Source of the DNA: Rhodobacteraceae bacterium QY30
GTDB lineage: Bacteria > Pseudomonadota > Alphaproteobacteria > Rhodobacterales > Rhodobacteraceae
Reading direction: 5' to 3'
DNA length: 64,000 bases
Assembly (NCBI GenBank): GCA_002356635.1
Contig: CP023454.1
Span: 3,146,501 to 3,210,500 of the forward strand
Positions 27,052 to 35,759 of the stretch are shown here, piece by piece (position 1 is the stretch's first letter; the number at the start of each line of letters is the position of its first letter). The position numbers and the translations under genes are program-made. The notes below the pieces were generated by a model, which was not told the origin of the DNA, made no database searches, and saw only the letters and a program-made list of their open reading frames with translations.

Positions 27052-27618
27052 ATGAAACTGCATCCGGCCATCGACAATGGCGTCACCCGCGGCACGTCCG
27101 GTTTTTCTGGCGGAACGCTGCATTGCCACTGCGAGACCAACCCGGTGCTGGTACGGCTGGACAGCAACGTCGCCCATAACCACGCCTGCGGTTGCACACG
27201 CTGCTGGAAGCCGCATGGCGCGGTGTTCTCGGTGGTGGGGGTGGTGCCGCGCGACAAGGTTTCGGTCGTGTCAGGGCAGGAAAAGCTTTACATCGTCGAT
27301 CCGGCGGCCTCCATCCAGCGCCACGCCTGCCGCGATTGCGGCGTGCACATGTTCGGCCGGATCGAGAATCCGCGGCACGCCTTCCACGGCCTGGATTTCG
27401 TTCATACCGAATTGTCGGACGAAGCGGGCTGGCAGGAACCGCAGTTCGCGGCCTTCGTCTCCTCGGTGATCGAGGGCGGCACCCGCCCCGAGGCGATGAC
27501 CGCCATCCGCACCCGCTTGTCCGGCATGGGCCTGCCGCCCTATGATTGTCTGTCGCCCGAACTGATGGATGCGCTGTCAATCCACGCCGCGCGCCAGACC
27601 GGGGTGCTGAAGGACTGA
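27052..27618 (+). CDS. gfa: Glutathione-dependent formaldehyde-activating enzyme
   Basis: Gfa was described in Paracoccus denitrificans as speeding the condensation of formaldehyde with glutathione to S-hydroxymethylglutathione, the substrate of the detoxifying dehydrogenase. The 188-residue protein has the family's zinc cysteines: HCHC near residue 25-28, HACGCTRC at 45-52 and [14 protein letters not shown] near 92-105. Length fits. Formaldehyde and formate oxidation genes commonly coexist in methylotrophic relatives, and fdhD/fdsD are at the left end of this window, though not linked in an operon. The gene is monocistronic and faces tag. Confidence 0.92.
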   Translation: MKLHPAIDNGVTRGTSGFSGGTLHCHCETNPVLVRLDSNVAHNHACGCTRCWKPHGAVFSVVGVVPRDKVSVVSGQEKLYIVDPAASIQRHACRDCGVHMFGRIENPRHAFHGLDFVHTELSDEAGWQEPQFAAFVSSVIEGGTRPEAMTAIRTRLSGMGLPPYDCLSPELMDALSIHAARQTGVLKD

Positions 27619-27622
27619 GCCA

Positions 27623-28189
27623 TCAGGCCAGGGCCGCGATCCGGTCGTGGCAATGACAGGTGACGATGTGGTCATTCACCATGCCCACGGCCTGCATGAA
27701 GGCATAAACGATCGTCGGGCCGACAAAGCGGAAGCCGGCCTTCGCCAGATCCTTCGAAATCCGCTGCGACAGCGCGGTTTGCGCGGGCACGTCCGAAAGG
27801 CTTGCGAAACGGTTCTGCAACGGCCGGCCGTCGACGTGGCGCCAAAGGAAGGCATCGAATCCCTCGGCCTCCGCAATGCGCAACCAGCCTTGCGCATTGC
27901 CGATGATGGCTTCGATCTTGCCACGGTGACGCACGATCCCGGGGTCGGCCAGCAGGCGCGCCACGTCAGGTTCGCCCCAGCCAGCTATGATCTGCGGGTC
28001 GAATCCCCGGAATGCGGCGCGGAACGCCTCGCGCTTCTTCAGGATCGTGATCCAGGACAAACCGGCCTGAAACCCGTCCAGCACCAGCTTTTCCCACAGG
28101 GCGCGCGGGTCACGCTCGGGGACGCCCCATTCCTGATCGTGGTAGGCGACGTAAAGCGGGTCTGATCCGCACCAGCCGCAGCGCTCCAT
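27623..28189 (-). CDS. tag: DNA-3-methyladenine glycosylase I
   Basis: Tag removes 3-methyladenine from alkylated DNA, the first step of base excision repair. The 188-residue protein begins MERCGWCGSDPLYVAYHDQEWG. All four zinc-snap ligands known from E. coli Tag are at matching places: C4, H17, H174 and C178. The segment FQAGLSWITILKKREAFR, which shapes the base pocket, is also intact. It is convergent with gfa, with four bases between the stop codons. Confidence 0.95.
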   Translation of the reverse strand: MERCGWCGSDPLYVAYHDQEWGVPERDPRALWEKLVLDGFQAGLSWITILKKREAFRAAFRGFDPQIIAGWGEPDVARLLADPGIVRHRGKIEAIIGNAQGWLRIAEAEGFDAFLWRHVDGRPLQNRFASLSDVPAQTALSQRISKDLAKAGFRFVGPTIVYAFMQAVGMVNDHIVTCHCHDRIAALA

Positions 28190-28275
28190 CCTCCGCCTCC
28201 ATTCCTGTTTCGTTCTGGTCTTTACCCCGGATTAGCAACCTTGGGCAATCCTGTGCCCAGTTGATGGAGTCCCGG

Positions 28276-29115
28276 ATGCCGCCCTACCCCCGCCCCCCCC
28301 GGCCGCTTGCTGGCCTTGGCAACCCCGCCACCGCAGAGACCGCACGGCGAGAGGCGGATGCGCTGGGCATGGTGCGGCGGGCCATTGCGCGCCAGGATGT
28401 GCTGCTGGCGTTCCAGCCCGTGATCTCGCCGCACCATCCCGGCGCGCCGGCCTTCCAAGAAGGTCTGATCCGCATCCTAGACGAAACCGGGCGAATCATC
28501 CCGGCGCAGCACTTCATCACTGCCATCGAGGCGACCGACTTGGGCCGGGAAATTGACTGTCTGGCGCTGGAGATGGGGTTCTATTCACTGTCCCGCGATC
28601 CTGCGCTGCGGCTGTCGATCAACATGTCGGCGCGTTCCATCGAACATCCGCGCTGGCGGCGGACCCTGCAACAGGGCCTGGCGGCGGACCTCACGGCGGG
28701 GGAACGCCTGATCCTTGAAATCAGCGAAAGCTCGGTCCTGTTGATGCCGGGCGCCGTCGCAACCCTGATGACCGATCTGCAACCCGCGGGAATCAGCTTC
28801 GCGCTGGATGATTTCGGCGCCGGCTACACCTTGCTGCGGCACCTGCGGGATTTCCTGTTCGACATCCTGAAGATCGACGGCCAGTTCATCCACGGAATCG
28901 CCGACAACCGCGACAATCAGGTGCTGACTGGCGCGTTGATCGACATCGCCCGCCATTTCGAAATGCTGACGGTGGCGGAAGGCGTCGAATGCGGCGCCGA
29001 TGCCGATCATCTGGCGCGGATCGGCATCGACGGGATGCAGGGCCACTACTACGGAGCGGCCACCCTTACCCCGCCCTGGGAACTGGGGCAGTCCGCGGCG
29101 AACGTCCGGGTCTGA
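28276..29115 (+). CDS. Stand-alone EAL-domain cyclic-di-GMP phosphodiesterase
   Basis: A protein of about 279 residues that is almost entirely an EAL domain, with no sensor or membrane region. The signature reads EGLIR instead of EALxR. The other catalytic and metal elements are present: [36 protein letters not shown] and MQGHYYG. It is probably active in hydrolysing cyclic-di-GMP. The ATG at 28276 is chosen because GGAG lies six bases upstream; ATG 28264 and TTG 28261 are alternatives. It precedes phaA by 122 bases in the same direction, but a shared transcript is not shown. Confidence 0.85.
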   Translation: MPPYPRPPRPLAGLGNPATAETARREADALGMVRRAIARQDVLLAFQPVISPHHPGAPAFQEGLIRILDETGRIIPAQHFITAIEATDLGREIDCLALEMGFYSLSRDPALRLSINMSARSIEHPRWRRTLQQGLAADLTAGERLILEISESSVLLMPGAVATLMTDLQPAGISFALDDFGAGYTLLRHLRDFLFDILKIDGQFIHGIADNRDNQVLTGALIDIARHFEMLTVAEGVECGADADHLARIGIDGMQGHYYGAATLTPPWELGQSAANVRV

Positions 29116-29237
29116 CGGGGCTTTCGCAAGATGCCGCGTCTCGCCGCAGTTGCATTGGACCTGCTCATCCCTTACCCATTCCAGCAGGGCTGTGGCCTCT
29201 CGGCTGCGGCGCCGTCGCATATGGGAGAGGACCCCGC

Positions 29238-30413
29238 ATGACCAATGTCGTTATCGTTTCCGCCGCCCGCACTGCCGTGGGCAGCTTCAACGGATCCTTC
29301 GCCAATACCCCCGCCCATGACCTGGGGGCCGCCGTACTTGATGCGGTCGTGGCGCGGGCCGGGGTCGACAAGGCCGAAGTCTCGGAAACCATCCTCGGGC
29401 AGGTGCTGACGGCCGGCCAGGGCCAGAACCCGGCGCGCCAGGCGCACATCAAGGCCGGCCTGCCGCAGGAAAGCGCCGCCTGGTCGATCAACCAGGTCTG
29501 CGGCTCGGGTCTGCGGTCGGTGGCGCTGGCGGCGCAGCACGTCCAGCTGGGCGACGCCGCCATCGTTGCCGCAGGCGGGCAGGAAAGCATGTCGCTGTCG
29601 CCGCACGTCGCGCATCTGCGCGCGGGCCAGAAGATGGGCGACCTGAGCTTCATCGATTCGATGATCCGCGACGGCCTTTGGGATGCCTTCAACGGCTATC
29701 ACATGGGCCAGACCGCGGAGAACGTTGCGAACCAGTGGCAGATCAGCCGCGAACAGCAGGACCAGTTCGCGCTGTCCAGCCAGCTGAAGGCCGAAGCCGC
29801 GCAGAAGGCCGGCAAGTTCGCGGATGAGATCATTCCCTTCGTCATCAAGACCCGCAAGGGCGACGTCACGGTGGATTCGGACGAATACATCCGCCACGGC
29901 GCCACGCTGGAAAGCATGCAGAAACTGCGCCCGGCCTTCACGAAAGACGGATCCGTCACCGCGGCGAACGCCAGCGGCATCAACGATGGCGCGGCAGCGG
30001 TTCTTGTGATGTCGGAAGCCGAAGCCACCCGCCGCGGCCTGAAACCGCTGGCACGGATCGCCTCTTATGCGACCGCGGGTCTGGATCCGGCGATCATGGG
30101 TGTCGGTCCGATCTTCGCCAGCCGCAAGGCACTGGAAAAGGCCGGCTGGAGAGCCGCCGATCTGGACCTGGTCGAGGCGAACGAAGCCTTTGCCGCCCAG
30201 GCCTGCGCGGTGAACAAGGACATGGGCTGGGATCCGGCCAAGGTCAACGTGAACGGCGGCGCCATCGCCATCGGCCACCCGATTGGTGCATCGGGCGCGC
30301 GCATCCTGAACACCCTGCTGTTCGAGATGCAGCGTTCCGGCGCGAACAAGGGCCTTGCCACGCTGTGCATCGGGGGCGGCATGGGCGTGGCCATGTGCCT
30401 CGAACGGGCCTGA
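29238..30413 (+). CDS. phaA: Acetyl-CoA acetyltransferase (beta-ketothiolase)
   Basis: PhaA joins two acetyl-CoA into acetoacetyl-CoA, the first step of polyhydroxybutyrate synthesis. With the ATG at 29238 (ribosome site GGGAGAGG) it has 391 residues. The nucleophile C88 sits in [11 protein letters not shown]347 in GHPIGASG and C377 in LCIGGGMG, each matching the Zoogloea thiolase catalytic positions with an offset of one. A longer frame from 28989 overlaps the EAL gene and is discounted. phaB follows after one short gene. Confidence 0.96.
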   Translation: MTNVVIVSAARTAVGSFNGSFANTPAHDLGAAVLDAVVARAGVDKAEVSETILGQVLTAGQGQNPARQAHIKAGLPQESAAWSINQVCGSGLRSVALAAQHVQLGDAAIVAAGGQESMSLSPHVAHLRAGQKMGDLSFIDSMIRDGLWDAFNGYHMGQTAENVANQWQISREQQDQFALSSQLKAEAAQKAGKFADEIIPFVIKTRKGDVTVDSDEYIRHGATLESMQKLRPAFTKDGSVTAANASGINDGAAAVLVMSEAEATRRGLKPLARIASYATAGLDPAIMGVGPIFASRKALEKAGWRAADLDLVEANEAFAAQACAVNKDMGWDPAKVNVNGGAIAIGHPIGASGARILNTLLFEMQRSGANKGLATLCIGGGMGVAMCLERA

Positions 30414-30414
30414 C

Positions 30415-30825
30415 ATGCGGCGCGTCCTAGCCCTGGGCCTGGGCGCGGCAGCATCCATGATGACGGAGGGTCTGGCCCAGCAGGCAGAAGCGCCCGCCTG
30501 GGCCAACCTTGCCGAATGCAGCGCCGTGTTCGGCGCTGCCGCCGAAACGGATGGCTATTCCGGTGCCTTGGCCGGGGACGTCGAGACGATCCGGCGCGGT
30601 GCAGCAAGGTTCCGGGCACGCGCCGTTGAGGAGGCGGGACAGGCGGGACAAGCCAATCCCGAGGCCGACGTTGCCTCGATCATGGTCTATCTGGAGCCGC
30701 GCTGGGCACATCGCATCAACGCGGTGACCTCCATCCGCTCCAATCTGGACTGGATCGCCTACTGTGGGCGCCTCGGGCGGGAATTCGGCGTGACCGACAG
30801 CAGTTCGGAAATATCTGCGCAATAA
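30415..30825 (+). CDS. Small secreted protein of unknown function between phaA and phaB
   Basis: A 136-residue protein that starts one base after the phaA stop codon. Residues 1-21 form a signal peptide (MRRVLALGLGAAASMMTEGLAQ), so it should be periplasmic. The mature part is helical and alanine-rich with two cysteines (in NLAECSAVF and WIAYCGRLG), which could pair. I do not recognise a family. Export makes a direct role in cytoplasmic polyhydroxybutyrate granules unlikely; it may simply share the transcript. Its TAA stop lies inside a perfect palindrome. Confidence 0.65.
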   Translation: MRRVLALGLGAAASMMTEGLAQQAEAPAWANLAECSAVFGAAAETDGYSGALAGDVETIRRGAARFRARAVEEAGQAGQANPEADVASIMVYLEPRWAHRINAVTSIRSNLDWIAYCGRLGREFGVTDSSSEISAQ

Positions 30826-30835
30826 TATTGCGCAG
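30815..30835 (+). promoter_or_regulatory. Perfect 9-bp palindrome at the end of the small secreted-protein gene
   Basis: CTGCGCAAT (30815-30823), AAT, ATTGCGCAG (30827-30835) is a perfect inverted repeat spanning the TAA stop, 63 bases before phaB. TGCGCA occurs in both arms, and TGCGCGCA recurs downstream near 30873. PhaR of Paracoccus binds CTGC/GCAG-type repeats, so a PhaR operator for phaB is possible. A transcript hairpin attenuating read-through into phaB is the alternative. No T-run follows. Confidence 0.5.
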
Positions 30836-30898
30836 TGCGGTCGTTTTGGGTAGCAACGTTTCAACGACTTGCGCGCATAACCCCAGGAGGAGATTTAC

Positions 30899-31624
30899 AT
30901 GGCAAGAGTGGCACTGGTTACCGGCGGCTCGCGTGGCATTGGCGCGGCGATTTCGGTTGCCTTGAAAAATGCGGGTTACACCGTGGCCGCCAACTACGCC
31001 GGCAATGACGAAGCAGCGGCGAAATTTACCGCGGAAACCGGGATCAAGACCTACAAATGGTCGGTCGCCGACTATGACGCCTGTGTCGCCGGCATCCAGC
31101 AGGTCGAGGCGGATCTGGGCCCGGTGGAGGTGCTGGTCAACAACGCCGGGATCACCCGCGACGCGATGTTCCACAAGATGACCCGCGCGCAGTGGCAAGA
31201 GGTGATGGACACCAACCTGAACGGCCTGTTCAACATGACCCATCCGCTGTGGACCGGAATGCGCGACCGCAAGTTCGGCCGGATCATCAACATCAGCTCG
31301 ATCAACGGCCAGAAGGGTCAGTCGGGCCAGGCGAACTATTCGGCGGCCAAGGCGGGCGACATCGGCTTTACCAAGGCGCTGGCGCAGGAAGGCGCGCGCG
31401 CCGGAATCACCATCAACGCCATCTGCCCGGGCTACATCGGTACCGAGATGGTTCGTGCCATCGACGAGAAGGTGCTGAATGAGCGGATCATCCCGCAAAT
31501 CCCCGTCGGTCGGCTGGGCGAACCCGAGGAGATCGCGCGCTGCGTGGTCTTCCTGGCAGCGGATGATGCCGGATTCATCACCGGCTCGACCATCAGCGCC
31601 AACGGCGGGCAGTATCTCAGCTGA
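30899..31624 (+). CDS. phaB: Acetoacetyl-CoA reductase
   Basis: PhaB reduces acetoacetyl-CoA to (R)-3-hydroxybutyryl-CoA with NADPH, giving the monomer for polyhydroxybutyrate synthase. The 241-residue short-chain dehydrogenase has the TGGSRGIG nucleotide motif (8-15), NNAG (81-84) and the catalytic S134, Y147 and K151. It ends TGSTISANGGQYLS, as in other PhaB proteins. AGGAGGAGATTTAC before the ATG is a strong ribosome site. The synthase gene phaC is not in the window. Confidence 0.96.
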   Translation: MARVALVTGGSRGIGAAISVALKNAGYTVAANYAGNDEAAAKFTAETGIKTYKWSVADYDACVAGIQQVEADLGPVEVLVNNAGITRDAMFHKMTRAQWQEVMDTNLNGLFNMTHPLWTGMRDRKFGRIINISSINGQKGQSGQANYSAAKAGDIGFTKALAQEGARAGITINAICPGYIGTEMVRAIDEKVLNERIIPQIPVGRLGEPEEIARCVVFLAADDAGFITGSTISANGGQYLS

Positions 31625-31644
31625 TCGATCCTTTACATGACCGG

Positions 31645-31673
31645 AAAGGCCCGCACATCGCGCGGGCCTTTTT
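31645..31673 (+). terminator. Intrinsic terminator after phaB
   Basis: A perfect 10-bp stem (31645-31654 with 31662-31671) with a seven-base loop runs into TTTTTC. It starts 20 bases after the phaB stop and closes the pha transcription unit. Confidence 0.88.
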
Positions 31674-31727
31674 CGTTGCGGCAGGTTCCCGCAGCGGGCA
31701 GTGTCCCGCAACGGGACGGAGAACAGC

Positions 31728-32609
31728 ATGACACGCACGCGCGCGACCACGATCGGCTTCGGGGCGATCCTGCTTTGGGCTTTGCTGGCCCTTCTGGCGG
31801 TCGGTTCGGCCCCTGTTCCGCCGTTCCTGCTGAACGCGCTGACCTTCGCCATTGGCGGCGGCGTCGGCATCGTCTGGACGCTTGCAACGGGCAACCTGGG
31901 CACCTTGCGCCGGGTTCCGCTGCGGGTTTACGCCTTCGGGACGGTGGCGCTTTTCGGTTACCACGCTCTCTACTTCTCGGCGCTGCGGATGGCCCCGGCG
32001 GCCGAGGCGAGCCTGATCGCCTATCTCTGGCCGCTTCTGATCGTGCTGTTTTCAGGGCTGCTTCCGCAAGAGCGGCTGACAGGCGCGCATGTGACGGGCG
32101 CCCTCATAGCCTTTGCCGGAGCGGCGCTGATCGTCGTGAAGCCGGGGATGGCGCTGTCGGGCGCGGCGCTGCCGGGCTATGCGCTGGCCCTGCTTTGCGC
32201 GATCACCTGGGCCGGCTATTCGGTCCTGTCACGGCAGTTGGGGGCAATCCCGACCGAAGCGGTCGCGGTGTTCTGCCTGGCAACGGCGGCGCTGTCGGTT
32301 CCGGCGCACCTGGCTTTCGAGGAAACGCTTTGGCCCGCCGGGATGCGGGGCTGGCTGGCCATCTTGGCCTTGGGGCTTGGGCCTGTGGGACTGGCGTTCT
32401 ATGTCTGGGACATCGGGGTGAAAAAGGGCGACATCCAGCTGCTGGGGGTCGCTTCCTATGCCGCGCCGCTTCTGTCGACGCTGGCCCTGATCCTGGCGGG
32501 GATCGCGAATGCCACCCCGCAACTGGTTCTGGCGGCCCTGATGATCACCGCCGGGGCGGCGCTGGCCGCCTGGGCCAGCGCAACCGGGTCACGAAAGGTT
32601 CAAGCCTGA
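31728..32609 (+). CDS. DMT/EamA-family exporter (YddG-like)
   Basis: A 293-residue inner-membrane protein with about ten hydrophobic segments arranged as two EamA repeats. The first half includes FGYHALYFSALRMAPAAEAS and the second the parallel AFYVWDIGVKKGDIQLLGVA segment. The pattern resembles YddG-type exporters of aromatic amino acids; the true substrate is unknown. The ATG at 31728 with GGAG upstream is preferred to the GTG at 31701. Its last ten bases overlap the convergent DUF465 gene. Confidence 0.8.
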   Translation: MTRTRATTIGFGAILLWALLALLAVGSAPVPPFLLNALTFAIGGGVGIVWTLATGNLGTLRRVPLRVYAFGTVALFGYHALYFSALRMAPAAEASLIAYLWPLLIVLFSGLLPQERLTGAHVTGALIAFAGAALIVVKPGMALSGAALPGYALALLCAITWAGYSVLSRQLGAIPTEAVAVFCLATAALSVPAHLAFEETLWPAGMRGWLAILALGLGPVGLAFYVWDIGVKKGDIQLLGVASYAAPLLSTLALILAGIANATPQLVLAALMITAGAALAAWASATGSRKVQA

Positions 32610-32770
32610 GCGGTCAGGCGCGAAATCTCCTCCTTCAGGCGAAGTTTCTGTTTCTTCATCTCGGCGATGCTCAGATCATCATATCCGGGGCTGCGAAGTG
32701 CCACCTCGACCTGGTCGGAAAGGTTCTGGTGCTTCTTGCGAAGCTCATCAACATGCGAACTCAGCGACAT
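32600..32770 (-). CDS. DUF465 (YdcH-like) small coiled-coil protein
   Basis: A 56-residue protein translated by hand from the minus strand: it starts MSLSSHVDELRKKHQNL, continues through VEVALRSPGYDDLSI and ends with a charged helix, EMKKQKLRLKEEISRL. This is the YdcH/DUF465 family, small two-helix coiled-coil proteins widespread in proteobacteria, with unknown function. AGAGGAG eight bases ahead of the ATG supports it. Its 3' end overlaps the DMT exporter gene by ten bases in a tail-to-tail arrangement. Confidence 0.85.
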   Translation of the reverse strand: MSLSSHVDELRKKHQNLSDQVEVALRSPGYDDLSIAEMKKQKLRLKEEISRLTAQA

Positions 32771-32882
32771 CGTCGTCTCCTCTGCTGTGAACCCTTGTCA
32801 CGATTCCATCATAAAGCCTGAGTCGAGTCACGACTTTCCAAAGAACATCGGGGAACTTCCGCCGCCGGTGCGGCGTTATGTA

Positions 32883-33662
32883 TCAATTTTTTGCCAACCC
32901 CACCGGCAGCGCCGCCCCGTGGCGCAGGATGTCCGCTGCCAGGTCGGTGTGGCTTTCGCGGTCCCCGTCGTGAACAACGCCCCTGTGCAGGATCAAGGGC
33001 GCACACAGCCGCAGCGGTGCGCGCGACCCCTTCCGGACCTGAACGATCACCCGCCCCGCGTCGCGGCCGACCCGTGCCGCAATGGGAAGCACGGTGACCG
33101 CCCCCCGCGTTCCCACAGCGGCCAGAATATCGCCCAGCCGGTCCGCCGCCTGGATCACCGCCAGCAGGCCCGTGGGCGTCAGCCGCCGAAGGCCCGCGTC
33201 AATCCAGACCGCCATGGGCGTTCGCTCGCGCTGAGCGGTTTCCCGGCCCGGGTCCAGGGCCGCAGTGCCCCCTTTCGCGGGGAAGTACGGCGGGTTGGCG
33301 ATGACGACGTCGAAGTTCCGCGCCCGAAGGTCGGGTGGAAGGTGTGCGAGATCGGCCTGGATCACGTCTAACCGAAGCCCGTTCTCGGTCGCGTTGCGCC
33401 GCGCCAGATCGGCGTAGGCGGGCTGAAGCTCGACCCCCGTCTGGCAAAGGCCCGGAACCCGGTGACCCAGGCACAGGCTGGCGACGCCGACCCCGCAGCC
33501 CAGTTCCAGCACCGATTGCCCCGCCCGCGCCGGCACGCTTGCCGCCAGCAGGACGGGGTCCATGGCCGCGCGATACCCGCGCCGGGGTTGCCAGACCTGT
33601 AGCGCGCCGCCCAGAAAACCGTCCCGGCTCAGCTCCGCATCGGCAAAGCGGTCATTCGACAT
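32883..33662 (-). CDS. tRNA1(Val) A37 N6-methyltransferase-like protein
   Basis: A 259-residue Rossmann-fold methyltransferase. The SAM-binding segment is VLELGCGVGVASLCLG, and the N6-adenine/N5-glutamine motif NPPY is in VVIANPPYFPAKGG. The layout matches TrmN6/YfiC enzymes, which methylate A37 of tRNA-Val, although the exact target cannot be fixed by eye. The ATG at 33662 lies inside the 3' end of the DUF2007 gene; an ATG at 33674 is also possible. Neither has a clear ribosome site, so translation probably depends on the upstream gene. Confidence 0.83.
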   Translation of the reverse strand: MSNDRFADAELSRDGFLGGALQVWQPRRGYRAAMDPVLLAASVPARAGQSVLELGCGVGVASLCLGHRVPGLCQTGVELQPAYADLARRNATENGLRLDVIQADLAHLPPDLRARNFDVVIANPPYFPAKGGTAALDPGRETAQRERTPMAVWIDAGLRRLTPTGLLAVIQAADRLGDILAAVGTRGAVTVLPIAARVGRDAGRVIVQVRKGSRAPLRLCAPLILHRGVVHDGDRESHTDLAADILRHGAALPVGLAKN

Positions 33663-33867
33663 ATTCGATGCCATTGTCGCGCAGGATCGCGCGCGCCAGG
33701 AACAGGTTGCGGTCAGCCACCATCAGGCGGCGCGGCAGGATTCCCAGCCCGCCGTCCAGAACGCTCATGTGGACGTCCAACTCAAAGGCGTCTATACCCT
33801 CACCCTCAAGAAGGGCGGTCGCGAAAGCGATGATCGTGGGGTCTGTCGTGCGCAGAAGCTCTTTCAT
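33652..33867 (-). CDS. DUF2007 domain protein
   Basis: A 71-residue protein, MKELLRTTDPTIIAFATALL..., of the DUF2007 family, described as putative prokaryotic signal-transducing proteins. The ferredoxin-like alpha/beta fold is suggested by the spacing of strands and helices, with ILPRRLMVADRNLFLARAIL as the conserved C-terminal half. Function is unknown. It overlaps the methyltransferase start by 11 bases and diverges from the polyprenyl synthase gene across about 50 bases. Confidence 0.82.
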   Translation of the reverse strand: MKELLRTTDPTIIAFATALLEGEGIDAFELDVHMSVLDGGLGILPRRLMVADRNLFLARAILRDNGIEYVE

Positions 33868-33919
33868 GGTCAAGACTTAACGGCAGCCTGCCACAAGAGT
33901 CGAGTGTTCCGGGGGTGGC

Positions 33920-34921
33920 ATGGGACTGGATGAAACCCAGCAAAAACCGCATGACAGGCTGAGCGCCCGTCTGGCCGGCGACTTGGACAGGGTAAACAAC
34001 CTGATCCGGGAGCGCATGGCCTCGGAACATGCCCCGCGGATTCCGCAGGTGACCGCGCATCTGATCGAGGCGGGCGGCAAACGTCTGCGACCGATGCTGA
34101 CGCTGGCCGCCGCGCGCCTGTGCGGCTACGACGGGCCCTATCACATCCACCTGGCCGCGACGGTCGAATTCATCCATACCGCGACCCTCCTGCACGACGA
34201 CGTGGTCGACGAAAGCCGCCAGCGCCGAGGGCGTCCGACGGCAAACCTGCTGTGGGACAACAAGTCCAGCGTGCTGGTGGGCGACTACCTGTTCGCGCGC
34301 AGTTTCCAGTTGATGGTGGAACCGGGGAACCTGCGGGTGCTGGACATCCTGGCCAATGCGTCCGCCACCATTGCCGAAGGCGAGGTGCTGCAACTGACCG
34401 CCGCGCAGGATCTGGCGACCACGGAAGAGATTTACTTGCAGGTGGTGCGTGGCAAGACGGCGGCGCTGTTTTCGGCGGCGACAGAATCGGGCGCGGTGAT
34501 CGCGGGGGCCTCGGACGCCCATGTGAACGCGCTGCGCGATTACGGCGATGCACTGGGAATCGCATTCCAGATGGTGGACGACCTTCTGGATTACGGCGGT
34601 TCGACCGCCACCATCGGCAAGAATGTCGGCGATGATTTCCGCGAACGGAAGCTGACGCTGCCGGTGATCCGCGCGGTGGCCAAGGCCGACGCAACCGAAC
34701 GCGCCTTCTGGCAGCGGGTCATCGAGAAGGGCGACCAGCAGGATGGCGATCTGGATACGGCGATGGGCCTTCTGGCACGTCACGGTGCGCTGGCCTCGAC
34801 CCGCGACACGGCCCTGGAATGGGCGCATCGCGCGCAACGGTCGCTGGACGTTCTGCCGCAGGGCGATCTGCGCGACATGCTGGTCGATCTGGCCGACTAC
34901 GTGGTCGAACGGGTCCGCTGA
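33920..34921 (+). CDS. ispB: Polyprenyl diphosphate synthase (ubiquinone side chain)
   Basis: A 333-residue trans-polyprenyl diphosphate synthase that extends farnesyl diphosphate with isopentenyl units to make the ubiquinone tail. The first aspartate-rich motif is DDVVD at 93-97 (in LLHDDVVDESRQRRG) and the second DDLLD at 220-224 (in FQMVDDLLDYGG). GGKRLRPML near 52-60 binds diphosphate. Chain length cannot be read with confidence; C50 is expected for this bacterial group. The product would be used by UbiA, encoded at 56556. It is convergent with ispE. Confidence 0.92.
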   Translation: MGLDETQQKPHDRLSARLAGDLDRVNNLIRERMASEHAPRIPQVTAHLIEAGGKRLRPMLTLAAARLCGYDGPYHIHLAATVEFIHTATLLHDDVVDESRQRRGRPTANLLWDNKSSVLVGDYLFARSFQLMVEPGNLRVLDILANASATIAEGEVLQLTAAQDLATTEEIYLQVVRGKTAALFSAATESGAVIAGASDAHVNALRDYGDALGIAFQMVDDLLDYGGSTATIGKNVGDDFRERKLTLPVIRAVAKADATERAFWQRVIEKGDQQDGDLDTAMGLLARHGALASTRDTALEWAHRAQRSLDVLPQGDLRDMLVDLADYVVERVR

Positions 34922-34925
34922 CGCC

Positions 34926-35759
34926 TCAGTCCAGGATCCGCGCGGCGCGGATCCACCAGTCCGGGTGGCGCGCGAACAGATCCCCTGCCGCCGCGTCGGC
35001 CTGTTCCGGGCGGCCGAAAAGGCCGAAGCAGGTCGCCCCCGATCCTGACATGCGCGACAGAAGGCAGCCCTTCTGCACCGCAAGTTCGGCTAGCACCGTT
35101 CCGATCACGGGCTGCAAGGCTGTCGCCGGGGCCTCAAGGTCATTGCGCATTGCGCTTAATCCGCGGGCCAGCGCATCGGCATCCGCCCACGGGCCAAGCG
35201 GCGGCAGGCCAATGCCGTCGCGGCGGACCAACGCCCGGAAGATCGCCGGGGTCGACACCGCGACACCGGGATTGGCCAGCACCAGCCAGGCGGGCGGCAG
35301 GGGCGGCACATCGGCCAATACCTCGCCGATACCCGACATCCGGCGCGGCCGGGGGTGAAGGCAGACGGGCACATCCGCCCCCAGCGCCGCGGTCTGCGGT
35401 GCGTCTGGCAACGCGCGGCCGGTCAACCGCGACAGGGCGCGCAGCGTGGCCGCCGCATCGGCCGAGCCGCCCCCGATCCCGGAAGCGACGGGCAGGTTCT
35501 TTTCCAGCGTGATCGCCGCATCGGTGATCCCCAGGAACCGCGCTGCGCGCAGGACCAGATTGTCGGGCTCCGGATCCAGCGCGGGGGCGAATGGACCGGT
35601 CAGCCGCAGCGACAGTCCCGTTGCCGGCCTCACCGAAACCCGGTCGCCCGCATCGGCAAAAACCACCAGGCTGTCCAGCAGATGATAGCCATCTGCGCGC
35701 CGGCCCGTCACATGCAGCGCCAGGTTGATCTTGGCGGGCGCGAAGTCCTCAGTTGCCAT
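34926..35759 (-). CDS. ispE: 4-diphosphocytidyl-2-C-methyl-D-erythritol kinase
   Basis: IspE phosphorylates CDP-methylerythritol in the non-mevalonate isoprenoid pathway, supplying precursors for the polyprenyl synthase encoded next to it. The 277-residue GHMP kinase has the substrate motif [20 protein letters not shown] at 7-26 and the ATP motif [17 protein letters not shown] at 90-106. The start overlaps the stop of the TPR gene by 11 bases. It faces the polyprenyl synthase gene with four bases between stop codons. Confidence 0.95.
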   Translation of the reverse strand: MATEDFAPAKINLALHVTGRRADGYHLLDSLVVFADAGDRVSVRPATGLSLRLTGPFAPALDPEPDNLVLRAARFLGITDAAITLEKNLPVASGIGGGSADAAATLRALSRLTGRALPDAPQTAALGADVPVCLHPRPRRMSGIGEVLADVPPLPPAWLVLANPGVAVSTPAIFRALVRRDGIGLPPLGPWADADALARGLSAMRNDLEAPATALQPVIGTVLAELAVQKGCLLSRMSGSGATCFGLFGRPEQADAAAGDLFARHPDWWIRAARILD

